Shown here: piece after piece, positions 1 to 7,384 of the stretch | Numbering within the stretch: the first letter of the stretch is position 1 | How the letters are laid out: each line of letters starts with the position of its first letter | From: Bacteroidaceae bacterium | GTDB taxonomy: Bacteria > Bacteroidota > Bacteroidia > Bacteroidales > Bacteroidaceae | Direction of reading: 5' to 3' | DNA: 64,000 nt | Assembly (NCBI GenBank): GCA_017534535.1 | Contig: JAFXVZ010000019.1 | Location: forward strand, 124,001 to 188,000 | Notes under the pieces: model-generated | Seen by the model: only the letters and a program-made list of their open reading frames with translations | The model's database searches: none | Told to the model about the DNA's origin: nothing | Program-made: the position numbers and the translations under genes

Positions 1-752
1 GAGGTTTAATATACCATCGCCCATTCCGCAATCCGCACCACACCATCTCTACGGTAGCAATGACGGGAGGTGGTAGCTTCCCCTTGCCAGGCGAAATTAG
101 TCTGTCCCATAATGGAATACTCTTTCTGGATGAGCTACCTGAATTCCGTAGGGACGTTTTGGAAGTGCTGCGCCAACCTTTGGAAGACCGACGCATCAGC
201 ATCAGTCGTGTGAAATGTAATGTGGAATATCCTGCCAGCTTTATGTTAGTAGCAGCTATGAACCCATGTCCGTGTGGTTACTACAATCACCCTACCCATC
301 CTTGCGTCTGCTCACCCAGTCAGGTGCATAAATACATGAGTCGTATCTCAGGCCCCTTAATGGATAGGATAGACCTGCAAATCGAAGTTGCCCCTGTACC
401 TTTCGAAGAGCTATCTTCCAAAAGAAACGGAGAACCCAGCAAATTCATTCGTGAACGAGTTATCAAGGCACGAAAGATTCAAGAAGAACGATATCGTGGA
501 TTCTCTGGGGTGCATTGCAATGCACAAATGACTCCTAAGCTATTGCAACAGTTTGCACAACCTGATAACGAAGGCGTGACATTGCTACGCTCAGCGATGA
601 ATCGCCTCAATCTCAGTGCAAGAGCCTATGACCGCATCTTAAAAGTGTCTCGTACCATAGCTGACTTAGAAGGCTGTGCAACCATTCGTTCACACCACCT
701 TTCAGAAGCTATCAGCTATCGCAACTTGGATAGAGAAGACTGGGCTGGATAA
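1..752 (+). CDS. YifB family Mg-chelatase-like AAA ATPase, C-terminal part (5' end outside window)
   Basis: The open frame runs in from the left edge (codons begin at base 3), so an ATG near base 60 is internal. The visible part starts inside the Mg-chelatase (ChlI-like) domain: RPFRNPHHT, then PGEISLSHNGILFLDELPEF, which carries the Walker B LDE. Next come the AAMNPCPCGY sensor region with a run of cysteines, the SGPLMDRIDL arginine-finger/sensor 2 region and a C-terminal helical domain (LNLSARAYDRILKVSRTIADL). This order is typical of YifB/ComM-like proteins. ComM is a hexameric helicase that helps branch migration during natural transformation; the role of YifB proteins in Bacteroidetes is not settled. 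The N-terminal Lon-protease-like fold and Walker A are outside the window. The downstream symporter gene is 80 bp away on the same strand. Confidence 0.93.
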   Translation, partial: GLIYHRPFRNPHHTISTVAMTGGGSFPLPGEISLSHNGILFLDELPEFRRDVLEVLRQPLEDRRISISRVKCNVEYPASFMLVAAMNPCPCGYYNHPTHPCVCSPSQVHKYMSRISGPLMDRIDLQIEVAPVPFEELSSKRNGEPSKFIRERVIKARKIQEERYRGFSGVHCNAQMTPKLLQQFAQPDNEGVTLLRSAMNRLNLSARAYDRILKVSRTIADLEGCATIRSHHLSEAISYRNLDREDWAG

Positions 753-832
753 CATTTCACAGGAAAAAAACGCAGGCTGTTTGCGACTAATGCAGAAAAA
801 CACTATCTTTGTCATCAAACTATAGTTTTTGT

Positions 833-2272
833 ATGACACCATTAATAGTAATCATCACGGTAGCAGCCTACTTTGCCGTATTATTCGGCGTATCTTACTG
901 GGCTGGACGCAAAGCAGACAATGCAGGCTTCTTCCAAGGGGGCAAGCAGTCAAAATGGTATATGGTGGCTTTTGCCATGATAGGTGCCAGCATCTCTGGT
1001 GTGACTTATGTGTCAGTGCCTGGAATGGTTGGAGCTTCACAGTTTGGTTATCTTCAGCTTGTTATGGGTTTCATGGCTGGTCAGCTGGTCATTGCCTTGG
1101 TGCTGACTCCCCTTTTCTATCGCATGCAGTTAGTGAGTGTATATCAGTTCCTGGAACAACGACTGGGTATGAGTTCTTATCACACTGGAGCTTGGTTTTT
1201 CTTCATCTCCAAGATGTTGGGAGCAGCAGTAAGATTGTATCTGGTTTGCCTCACCTTCCAACTGCTTATCTTCGAGCCTTTGCATCTACCTTTCATCTTG
1301 AATGTCATCGTGTCTATGTTGATTGTGTGGCTCTATACTTTCAGGGGTGGTGTGAAGAGCCTCATCTGGACCGACTCTCTGAAAACGCTCTGCCTCATCG
1401 TTTCAGTGGTACTCTGTATCTGGTTCATCGCCAAAAGCTTGGGTATGGACTTTGGAGCTATGATGACAGCTATCAATGATGACAGTTTGAGTCGTGTGTT
1501 CTTCTTCGATGATGTGAATAGCAAGCAATTCTTTTGGAAACAATTCCTGGCAGGTGTGTTTACGCAGATTGCCATGAATGGACTCGACCAAGATATGATG
1601 CAGCGAAACCTGAGTTGCAGGAATTCTAAGGAGAGTCAAAAGAATATGATTGTGAGTATGGTATTGCAATTTGTGGTGATTTCGATCTTCTTGATGCTGG
1701 GTGCTCTGCTATATATCTTCGTAGGACAGAAAGGCATTGTGGTAGAGAAGAGCGACACCTTGTTTACCATAGTAGCAACTGGAGGCTATCTGCCTCTTAT
1801 CGTAGGCATCCTCTTTATCATCGGTCTGACTTCATCGGCATATTCAGCAGCTGGCTCAGCTCTGACAGCTCTTACTACTTCGTTTACGGTAGATATCTTG
1901 GGCATCAAAGGCAAAGCGGAGGAGGTGGTTAAGCAGACTCGTGAGCGAGTTCATATTGGGATGGCTGTAGTGATGGGTATCAGCATCGTGGTGTTTAACC
2001 TCTTGAATAACACCAGTGTGATAGATGCTGTGTACATTCTGGCAAGCTATACCTATGGTCCTATCTTGGGTATGTTTGCCTTTGGAATCTTAACAAAATG
2101 GAAGGTACGTGACAAACTGATTCCATTCGTAGCCATCTTGGCTCCATTACTATGCTTCATCTTGGACAAGAACTCGGTGGAGTGGTTCAATGGCTATCAG
2201 TTCAGCTATGAGATATTAATTATGAATGCATTGTTTACCTTTATAGGTTTATGTCTGATAAGGAAAAAATAA
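833..2272 (+). CDS. Sodium:solute symporter (SSS family)
   Basis: A 479-residue integral membrane protein. The ATG at 833 (MTPLIVIITVAAYFAVLFG) is preferred over an in-frame TTG at 809 because family members begin with this first transmembrane helix. The SSS signature is visible: WAGRKADNAGFFQGG, then AFAMIGASISGVTYVSVPGM, and a late LTSSAYSAAGSALTALTT segment that contains family sodium-site residues. About 13 membrane helices are expected. The substrate cannot be read from sequence. The gene overlaps the following glycosyltransferase by 22 bp, so the two are probably co-translated. In Tannerella forsythia an SSS protein (MurT) imports N-acetylmuramic acid. Given the SpoIID and AmpG-like neighbours a cell-wall sugar is a reasonable guess for this one, but it is an inference. 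Confidence 0.88.
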   Translation: MTPLIVIITVAAYFAVLFGVSYWAGRKADNAGFFQGGKQSKWYMVAFAMIGASISGVTYVSVPGMVGASQFGYLQLVMGFMAGQLVIALVLTPLFYRMQLVSVYQFLEQRLGMSSYHTGAWFFFISKMLGAAVRLYLVCLTFQLLIFEPLHLPFILNVIVSMLIVWLYTFRGGVKSLIWTDSLKTLCLIVSVVLCIWFIAKSLGMDFGAMMTAINDDSLSRVFFFDDVNSKQFFWKQFLAGVFTQIAMNGLDQDMMQRNLSCRNSKESQKNMIVSMVLQFVVISIFLMLGALLYIFVGQKGIVVEKSDTLFTIVATGGYLPLIVGILFIIGLTSSAYSAAGSALTALTTSFTVDILGIKGKAEEVVKQTRERVHIGMAVVMGISIVVFNLLNNTSVIDAVYILASYTYGPILGMFAFGILTKWKVRDKLIPFVAILAPLLCFILDKNSVEWFNGYQFSYEILIMNALFTFIGLCLIRKK

Positions 2273-3585
2273 TAGAAAGGGTTTTGTTTAATGCTGTGCC
2301 GTCGGCAGAGATTAAACGCATAGCCGAAAAGGCAACTGGCACTTATACCTTGCTATATATCAAGGATACAGAGGTGGTATGGGGCTACCTGGCTGAAGAG
2401 CGGATGATACAAGTGATGGATAATACAGGTGCTGCTATGGTGTATGCCGACAGGTATGTTGTAAAGAGCGGACAGACGGAAAAGTCACCTACCATCGACT
2501 ACCAGTTTGGTTCTTTGCGTGATGACTTCGACTTTGGAGCTGTGGTAATGCTTCGTACATCTTCTTTGAAAGAGGCTGCAAGTCGTATGAATGCCGACTA
2601 TCGCTTTGCTGGTTTCTATGACCTGCGTTTGAAGTTGTCGCAGAAATATGAATTGGTTCATATTAACGAATATCTTTATACCGAACAGGAACGTGACTTG
2701 AGATTGAGTGGCCAGAAGCAATTTGACTATGTGGATCCTCGCAACAGGGAACGACAGATTGAGATGGAGCAAGCATGTACAGAACATCTGAAGGAGATAG
2801 GCGGATACCTAAAGCCTCTATTTAAGTCGGTGGATTTTAATCAAGCAGCTTTTACTTATGAGGCTTCTGTCATCATTCCAGTAAAGAATCGTGTTAAGAC
2901 CATTGCCGATGCTATTCAATCTGTGTTAAAACAGGAAACCGAGTTTCCTTTTAATGTGATTATAGTGGATAACCACTCTACAGATGGAACCAATGAACTC
3001 ATTGAGAGTCTGGCAACTGACCAGCGTGTGGTACATGTGGTACCTGAACGCACAGACTTGGGTATAGGTGGATGTTGGAATATGGGTATTCATCATCCCA
3101 TGTGTGGAAAGTTTGCCATCCAACTGGATAGCGACGACCTTTACAGCGATGAACACACGCTTTCCAAAATGGTAAACGCATTTTACGAACAGCAATGTGC
3201 GATGGTGGTGGGTACCTATCGTATGACGGATTTCGACCTAAACACTTTGCCTCCTGGCATCATCGACCATCGCGAGTGGACACCAGAAAATGGACGAAAC
3301 AATGCCCTCCGCATCAATGGTTTGGGGGCACCCAGGGCTTTCTTTACTCCTATCATTCGGCAGATTGGTTTCCCCAATACAAGTTATGGAGAGGACTATG
3401 CTGTAGGTTTGGCCATCAGCAGACACTATCAGATAGGACGCGTGTATGATGTGGTGTATCTGTGCCGTCGTTGGAGTGGAAACTCCGATGCTGCCCTCAA
3501 TGCTTTCCAGGTGAATGCCAATAACCTTTACAAGGATCGCATCCGTAGTTGGGAACTTCAATCTCGATTGACCTCTGATCGGTGA
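2251..3585 (+). CDS. Glycosyltransferase family 2 protein with extra N-terminal domain
   Basis: A 444-residue protein. Residues from about 207 form a GT-A fold of family GT2: SVIIPVKNRVKT (nucleotide-binding start), VIIVDNHSTDGT, then the metal-binding LDSDDLY motif at residues 293-296, and a typical GLGAPRAFFTP/GEDYAVGLAI acceptor region. Residues 1-200 are not a GT2 domain and I do not recognise them. No transmembrane helix or signal peptide is evident, so it probably acts in the cytoplasm with a nucleotide sugar. It overlaps the symporter gene by 22 bp and is followed after 21 bp by the DUF4922 gene. Tight spacing through the SpoIID and permease genes suggests one operon. Donor and acceptor are unknown. 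Confidence 0.85.
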   Translation: MSDKEKIIERVLFNAVPSAEIKRIAEKATGTYTLLYIKDTEVVWGYLAEERMIQVMDNTGAAMVYADRYVVKSGQTEKSPTIDYQFGSLRDDFDFGAVVMLRTSSLKEAASRMNADYRFAGFYDLRLKLSQKYELVHINEYLYTEQERDLRLSGQKQFDYVDPRNRERQIEMEQACTEHLKEIGGYLKPLFKSVDFNQAAFTYEASVIIPVKNRVKTIADAIQSVLKQETEFPFNVIIVDNHSTDGTNELIESLATDQRVVHVVPERTDLGIGGCWNMGIHHPMCGKFAIQLDSDDLYSDEHTLSKMVNAFYEQQCAMVVGTYRMTDFDLNTLPPGIIDHREWTPENGRNNALRINGLGAPRAFFTPIIRQIGFPNTSYGEDYAVGLAISRHYQIGRVYDVVYLCRRWSGNSDAALNAFQVNANNLYKDRIRSWELQSRLTSDR

Positions 3586-3679
3586 CCATTGACCATTATA
3601 AACTTTATGAATACAAGAAACCAAATATTAACTAAGACATTGTATATTGACGTTAATGGTCAATTGTTAATGGTCAATT
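3584..3679. repeat. 7-bp/14-bp tandem repeats at the start of the DUF4922 gene
   Basis: Two tandem heptamers GACCATT lie at 3584-3597, just before the gene start. Two copies of the 14-bp unit GTTAATGGTCAATT lie at 3652-3679 inside the first codons. They are strand-flipped versions of the same GGTCAAT/ATTGACC word that recurs at other gene boundaries in this window. The second pair is translated as a repeated VNGQLLMVN stretch. Confidence 0.7.
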
Positions 3680-4467
3680 GTCAATATAATCCTACTCGTA
3701 TTCGTTCATCTGCTGCCAAAACCGATGCTGCCAGTATTGCGAAACGGCCTTGTTTCTTGTGCAAAGAAAACAGACCTCCTGAGCAGGAGAGCATCGATTG
3801 GCGAGGCAAATATGAGTTGTTGCAGAACCCCTTCCCCATTTTTCCACAACACCTCACCATCCCTACCTACGAGCATATCCCTCAGCGCATAAAAGGACGA
3901 TTTGGCGATATGTTGGCTTTAGCAAAAGATTTACCTGCCTACACCATATTCTATAATGGCCCACAATGTGGGGCTTCAGCACCTGATCACATGCATTTCC
4001 AAGCTGGCACCCGTCGATTTATGCCTATCGAGCAGGAATGGCAAGAACGCATAGGTGAACATTTAGCTGTTTGTGGTCAAGCTCGTCTGCATATTATGGC
4101 TAATGACCCTCGCAATACTTTGGTGATGATTGCAGAGGATGAGGCTGATGCGGTGAGTTTGTTTGAGAAGATATGTGAATCTTTGCCTAAACCTATGATC
4201 AACGTCTTATGCTATTACGAAAACAATCAATGGTTTACTTTCATCTTCCCTCGCACCAAGCATCGCCCTGCCTGCTATTTTGCCTCAGGCGATGAGCAAA
4301 TGATTATCAGTCCTGCTTCTGTGGACATTGGAGGTGTATTCATCACTGCGAGGGAACAAGATTTTGAACGACTTGACAGCACTCTTTTGGAAGGCATTCT
4401 TCAAGAAGTATGTTGGCAACAACCAGAAATAGAAACTTTTAAAACACAAATAAATGCAAGAACCTGA
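3607..4467 (+). CDS. DUF4922 protein, HIT-like nucleotidyltransferase/phosphorylase fold
   Basis: A 286-residue protein. The ATG at 3607 is used; an upstream TTG at 3589 lies in simple repeats. Two signatures place it near the GalT / Ap4A phosphorylase / GDP-sugar phosphorylase branch of the HIT superfamily. One is a zinc-type CFLC (C49, C52) followed by NRPPEQE. The other is the H-x-H-x-Q active-site triad (H128, H130, Q132) in the stretch PDHMHFQAG. NPFPIFPQHLTIPT also resembles the GalT beta-strand region. Such enzymes use the middle histidine to form a covalent nucleotidyl intermediate and transfer NMP between phosphates or sugar phosphates. The substrate is not known. The gene overlaps the SpoIID gene by 14 bp and follows a glycosyltransferase that would need a nucleotide sugar. 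The first 25 residues are partly built from tandem repeats and may not be conserved. Confidence 0.8.
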   Translation: MNTRNQILTKTLYIDVNGQLLMVNCQYNPTRIRSSAAKTDAASIAKRPCFLCKENRPPEQESIDWRGKYELLQNPFPIFPQHLTIPTYEHIPQRIKGRFGDMLALAKDLPAYTIFYNGPQCGASAPDHMHFQAGTRRFMPIEQEWQERIGEHLAVCGQARLHIMANDPRNTLVMIAEDEADAVSLFEKICESLPKPMINVLCYYENNQWFTFIFPRTKHRPACYFASGDEQMIISPASVDIGGVFITAREQDFERLDSTLLEGILQEVCWQQPEIETFKTQINART

Positions 4468-5707
4468 AATACAAGTTGGATTATTGTCGAGCCATGAGAT
4501 TTCGTTTACTTTGCATGGTATCTATCATGTGGTAACTCCCAAAGGCAACCCTGCCCCTGTAAAGAAAATCGTTGAAGGGGAGCAACAAGTTAGTTGGAAG
4601 GATGGTAGAATTTTATGGCACGAACTTAGTTATAGCGAACTGTTTTTCATCCCCACAGACGACCCAGAGAAAAATCTATTTGAGTTACGTGATGTGATGA
4701 TTGGCAAGCATTTCCATTGGCAACAGCATGAGGATCAGAGTTTCCAGGGAGGACTTCGACTTATCATTGAGGGCAATGAGGTTACTGCCATCAACCTCAT
4801 CAGTACAGAGAAATACCTCACCAGCGTCATCTCGAGTGAGATGAGTGCCACAGCTTCTTTAGAACTACTCAAGGCGCATGCGGTGATTTCTCGCAGTTGG
4901 CTATTGGCACAGCTTACGGCTCAGAAGAATGACAATGATGAATCTTGTGGTCATGTTTCAGAAGGTGAAATCGTGAAATGGTACAATCGGTCAGCTCACC
5001 AGCATTTCGACGTGTGTGCCGATGATCATTGTCAGCGTTACCAAGGACTCAACAAAGTGACGTCTCCCAATGCTCAACTGGCTGTAGAACAGACGTGTGG
5101 CGAGGTACTTATCTATAATGGCGGCATTTGCGACACTAGATTTTCAAAGTGTTGTGGTGGAGTTACTGAAGTGTTCAGTACTTGTTGGGAAGACAAGGAT
5201 TATCCTTATCTCACCAGCGTGGAAGATCCATTCTGCGGCAAGGCTGAACCAAGCATCTTGAGTCAGGTGATGGTGAACTACGACCAGCAAACCACCGATT
5301 TTTATCGCTGGACAGTGACTTACTCACAAGAGGAACTGAAAAACCTCATCCTCACCAATACGGGCATCAACTTGGGTGATATCCTCGATTTGGAGCCTTT
5401 GGCCAGAGGTACTAGCGGACGCATTTCCCGCTTGAAGATTGTGGGTAGCAAACGCTCTCTGATTATCGGTAAAGAATTAGAGATTCGCAAGACACTTTCT
5501 ACTTCTCATCTTTTCAGTTCGGCTTTCGATGTAGAAAAACAAGGCAATGGCTCTGTGCCTGAACAGTTTATTCTGCATGGCTCAGGTTGGGGACACGGAG
5601 TTGGACTTTGCCAAATAGGAGCTGCAGTGATGGGTGAGTTGGGCTATAAATATAAGGAGATACTGTTGCACTATTACAAGGGAGCAAAAGTTGAAAGAAT
5701 GTACTGA
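4454..5707 (+). CDS. SpoIID/LytB domain protein
   Basis: A 417-residue protein whose ATG at 4454 lies 14 bp inside the preceding gene. The SpoIID core is clear: the catalytic-type ISTEKYLTSVISSEMSA segment, followed by LLKAHAVISRSWLLA, a cysteine-rich middle (VCADDHCQRYQG, TRFSKCCGGVTEVF) and the C-terminal HGSGWGHGVGLCQIGAAVMG block. SpoIID of sporulating Firmicutes is a lytic transglycosylase acting on denuded glycan strands. Homologues in non-sporulating Bacteroidetes are common but their function is open. No classical signal peptide is visible at this start, which is odd for a peptidoglycan enzyme. It sits between a HIT-like enzyme and an AmpG-like permease, which supports a link with muropeptide turnover. 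Confidence 0.88.
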   Translation: MQEPEIQVGLLSSHEISFTLHGIYHVVTPKGNPAPVKKIVEGEQQVSWKDGRILWHELSYSELFFIPTDDPEKNLFELRDVMIGKHFHWQQHEDQSFQGGLRLIIEGNEVTAINLISTEKYLTSVISSEMSATASLELLKAHAVISRSWLLAQLTAQKNDNDESCGHVSEGEIVKWYNRSAHQHFDVCADDHCQRYQGLNKVTSPNAQLAVEQTCGEVLIYNGGICDTRFSKCCGGVTEVFSTCWEDKDYPYLTSVEDPFCGKAEPSILSQVMVNYDQQTTDFYRWTVTYSQEELKNLILTNTGINLGDILDLEPLARGTSGRISRLKIVGSKRSLIIGKELEIRKTLSTSHLFSSAFDVEKQGNGSVPEQFILHGSGWGHGVGLCQIGAAVMGELGYKYKEILLHYYKGAKVERMY

Positions 5708-5738
5708 AATAATGATGAATGAACAATGAAGAATAAAA

Positions 5739-7019
5739 ATGGAGAAAATGGTTAATCGTCAATCGTCAATCGTCAATAGAAGAAGTGGTTGGTCTTGGAT
5801 TCCAACCCTGTATTTAGCTGAAGGACTGCCTTATGTGGCAGTAATGACGATATCTGTCATCATGTATAAAAAGCTGGGCATCTCGAATACTGACATTGCC
5901 CTCTATACTTCATGGCTCTATCTGCCTTGGGTCATCAAGCCCTTCTGGAGTCCGTTTGTGGACCTCATCAAGACCAAACGCTGGTGGATTACTGCAATGC
6001 AGTTGTTGATTGGTGCAGGATTCGCAGGTGTAGCTTTCACTCTACCTGTCAACTCGTTCTTTGCCTGGTCATTGGCGATGTTCTGGTTAGTGGCTTTCAG
6101 CTCAGCTACCCACGATATTGCTGCCGATGGATATTATATGCTGGCGCTCAATGAAGAAGATCAAGCTTTCTTTGTGGGCATCCGAAGCACTTTCTACCGC
6201 ATAGCCACCATAGCCGGACAAGGTCTGCTTGTTATCTTAGCAGGCGAGTTGGAGAATCGGATGGATGTCAACATAGCTTGGAGTATCACCTTCTATGTGC
6301 TTGCCGCTCTGTTCATTGGATTCTTTGTCTATCATCGCTTCATCTTGCCTAAACCATTGGCTGATAAGCGTTCGGCTGAGGCTAATGTGAAGAATATAGT
6401 ACAGGAGTTCTTTGGTACCTTCGTATCTTTCTTCCGCAAGAAACATGCTTGGATAGCCATTCTCTTCATGTTGCTCTATCGTTTGCCTGAGGCTCAGTTA
6501 GTGAAAATCATCAATCCGTTCTTGCTCGACCCAATAGATAAAGGAGGTCTCGGACTCACTACCTCTGAAGTGGGTGTAGCATACGGAACTGTGGGCATCA
6601 TTGGCTTGACAATTGGTGGCATCATTGGTGGCATCTGCGCTTCGAAAGGTGGACTTAAAAAGTGGTTGTGGCCAATGGCACTAAGCTTGGTATTGCCCAA
6701 CCTTGTTTATATTTTGCTCAGCTTCTACCAACCAGAAAGCATGTTCCTAATTTCATTGGCAGTATTTGTAGAGCAGTTTGGCTATGGCTTTGGTTTTACT
6801 GCCTATATGCTCTACCTCATTCACTACTCTCGTGGTAATCAGGCTACTGCACATTATGCTATCTGTACAGCTTTTATGGCTTTGGGTATGATGCTTCCTG
6901 GCATGATAGCTGGTTGGTTGCAAGAGCAGATGGGATACACCTTCTTTTTCTGCTGGATTATGGTTTGCTGCATCGCCACCCTTGGAGCTTGTGCTTTGGT
7001 GAAAAAGTATGACATATAA
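5739..7019 (+). CDS. AmpG-like MFS transporter
   Basis: A 426-residue protein with about 12 hydrophobic helices. The start of the conserved part, GWSWIPTLYLAEGLPY, followed by PWVIKPFWSPFVDLIKTKRWW, is typical of the AmpG/PAT branch of the major facilitator superfamily, whose best-known member imports anhydro-muropeptides for recycling. A D-x-A-D-G-Y motif (HDIAADGYY) in the fourth helix region is also typical. The ATG at 5739 places a tandem (AATCGTC)x3 repeat inside the first codons, so the first 13 residues are repeat-derived; an alternative start further in cannot be excluded. It is 31 bp behind the SpoIID gene and is the last gene of the operon. Transport of cell-wall fragments is inferred from family and context only. 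Confidence 0.85.
   Translation: MEKMVNRQSSIVNRRSGWSWIPTLYLAEGLPYVAVMTISVIMYKKLGISNTDIALYTSWLYLPWVIKPFWSPFVDLIKTKRWWITAMQLLIGAGFAGVAFTLPVNSFFAWSLAMFWLVAFSSATHDIAADGYYMLALNEEDQAFFVGIRSTFYRIATIAGQGLLVILAGELENRMDVNIAWSITFYVLAALFIGFFVYHRFILPKPLADKRSAEANVKNIVQEFFGTFVSFFRKKHAWIAILFMLLYRLPEAQLVKIINPFLLDPIDKGGLGLTTSEVGVAYGTVGIIGLTIGGIIGGICASKGGLKKWLWPMALSLVLPNLVYILLSFYQPESMFLISLAVFVEQFGYGFGFTAYMLYLIHYSRGNQATAHYAICTAFMALGMMLPGMIAGWLQEQMGYTFFFCWIMVCCIATLGACALVKKYDI
5754..5774. repeat. (AATCGTC)x3 heptamer tandem repeat inside the AmpG-like gene
   Basis: Three perfect heptamers lie within codons 6-12 of the permease gene. Seven is not a multiple of three, so gain or loss of one unit would shift the reading frame relative to the ATG at 5739. 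A related non-perfect ATGAATGAACAATGAAG run lies just upstream (5713-5729). Confidence 0.75.
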
Positions 7020-7116
7020 GGTGGTCATTGAAGGATGATTTGTTTTAATGGCGACAAATTCTTTTCCGTTGGTTTAGGAATGCATTAAGTAGCTATAATT
7101 CAATGATACGTGGTAA

Positions 7117-7380
7117 AACTCTGCTCCGACCTGAAAAGCCTTCAGCTCCGACCTGAAGGTCGGTCCTCTCCAACTAAACCGACCTCCCTCTCCGAGAGGG
7201 CTTTCTTTCCTCTCCAAGAGGACACCAAAATTCTCTCGAGAATTTAGTCTTTTAGTCCAAGTAAACGACCCGTTTACTCCAAGCAAACATTAAAATTCTC
7301 TCGAGAATTTAATCACTTGCTTCAACTAATAAGCCCACTTGCTTTAAGCAAATGAGTCATTTGCTTGAAGCAAGTCAACT
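7117..7380. repeat. Array of about 12 diverged units with 22-bp period, each a short palindrome
   Basis: This fills most of the 365-bp gap between the AmpG-like gene (+) and the ABC permease (-), which converge here. Written in lines of 22 bases from 7117, each line has a core near positions 8-14 of CTCCGAC, CTCCAAC, CTCCGAG, CTCCAAG, CTCGAG, GTCCAAG, CTTCAAC, CTTTAAG or CTTGAAG. The flanks are different in each unit but complementary to each other. Clear dyads are CCTTCAG/CTGAAGG (centre 7149), CGGT/ACCG (7171), CCCTCTC/GAGAGGG (7193), CCTCT/AGAGG (7215), AAATTCTC/GAGAATTT (7236.5 and again 7301.5), TTGCTTTAAGCAA (7345) and TTGCTTGAAGCAA (7367). Mean spacing of centres is about 21.8 bp. No promoter or open frame of note was seen. 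Transcripts from either side would form a chain of small hairpins. It could act as a two-way terminator, an mRNA 3'-end element or a protein-binding array. Confidence 0.8.
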
Positions 7381-7384
7381 GTTT

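Noticed and set aside
7074..7286. A 70-codon open frame on the minus strand across the palindrome array
   Set aside because: It runs through 22-bp-period repeats, has no domain, start context or promoter, and its residues change with repeat register.
7117..7380. The palindrome array as a CRISPR array
   Set aside because: There are no constant repeats separated by unique spacers, the period is only 22 bp, and no cas gene is present.
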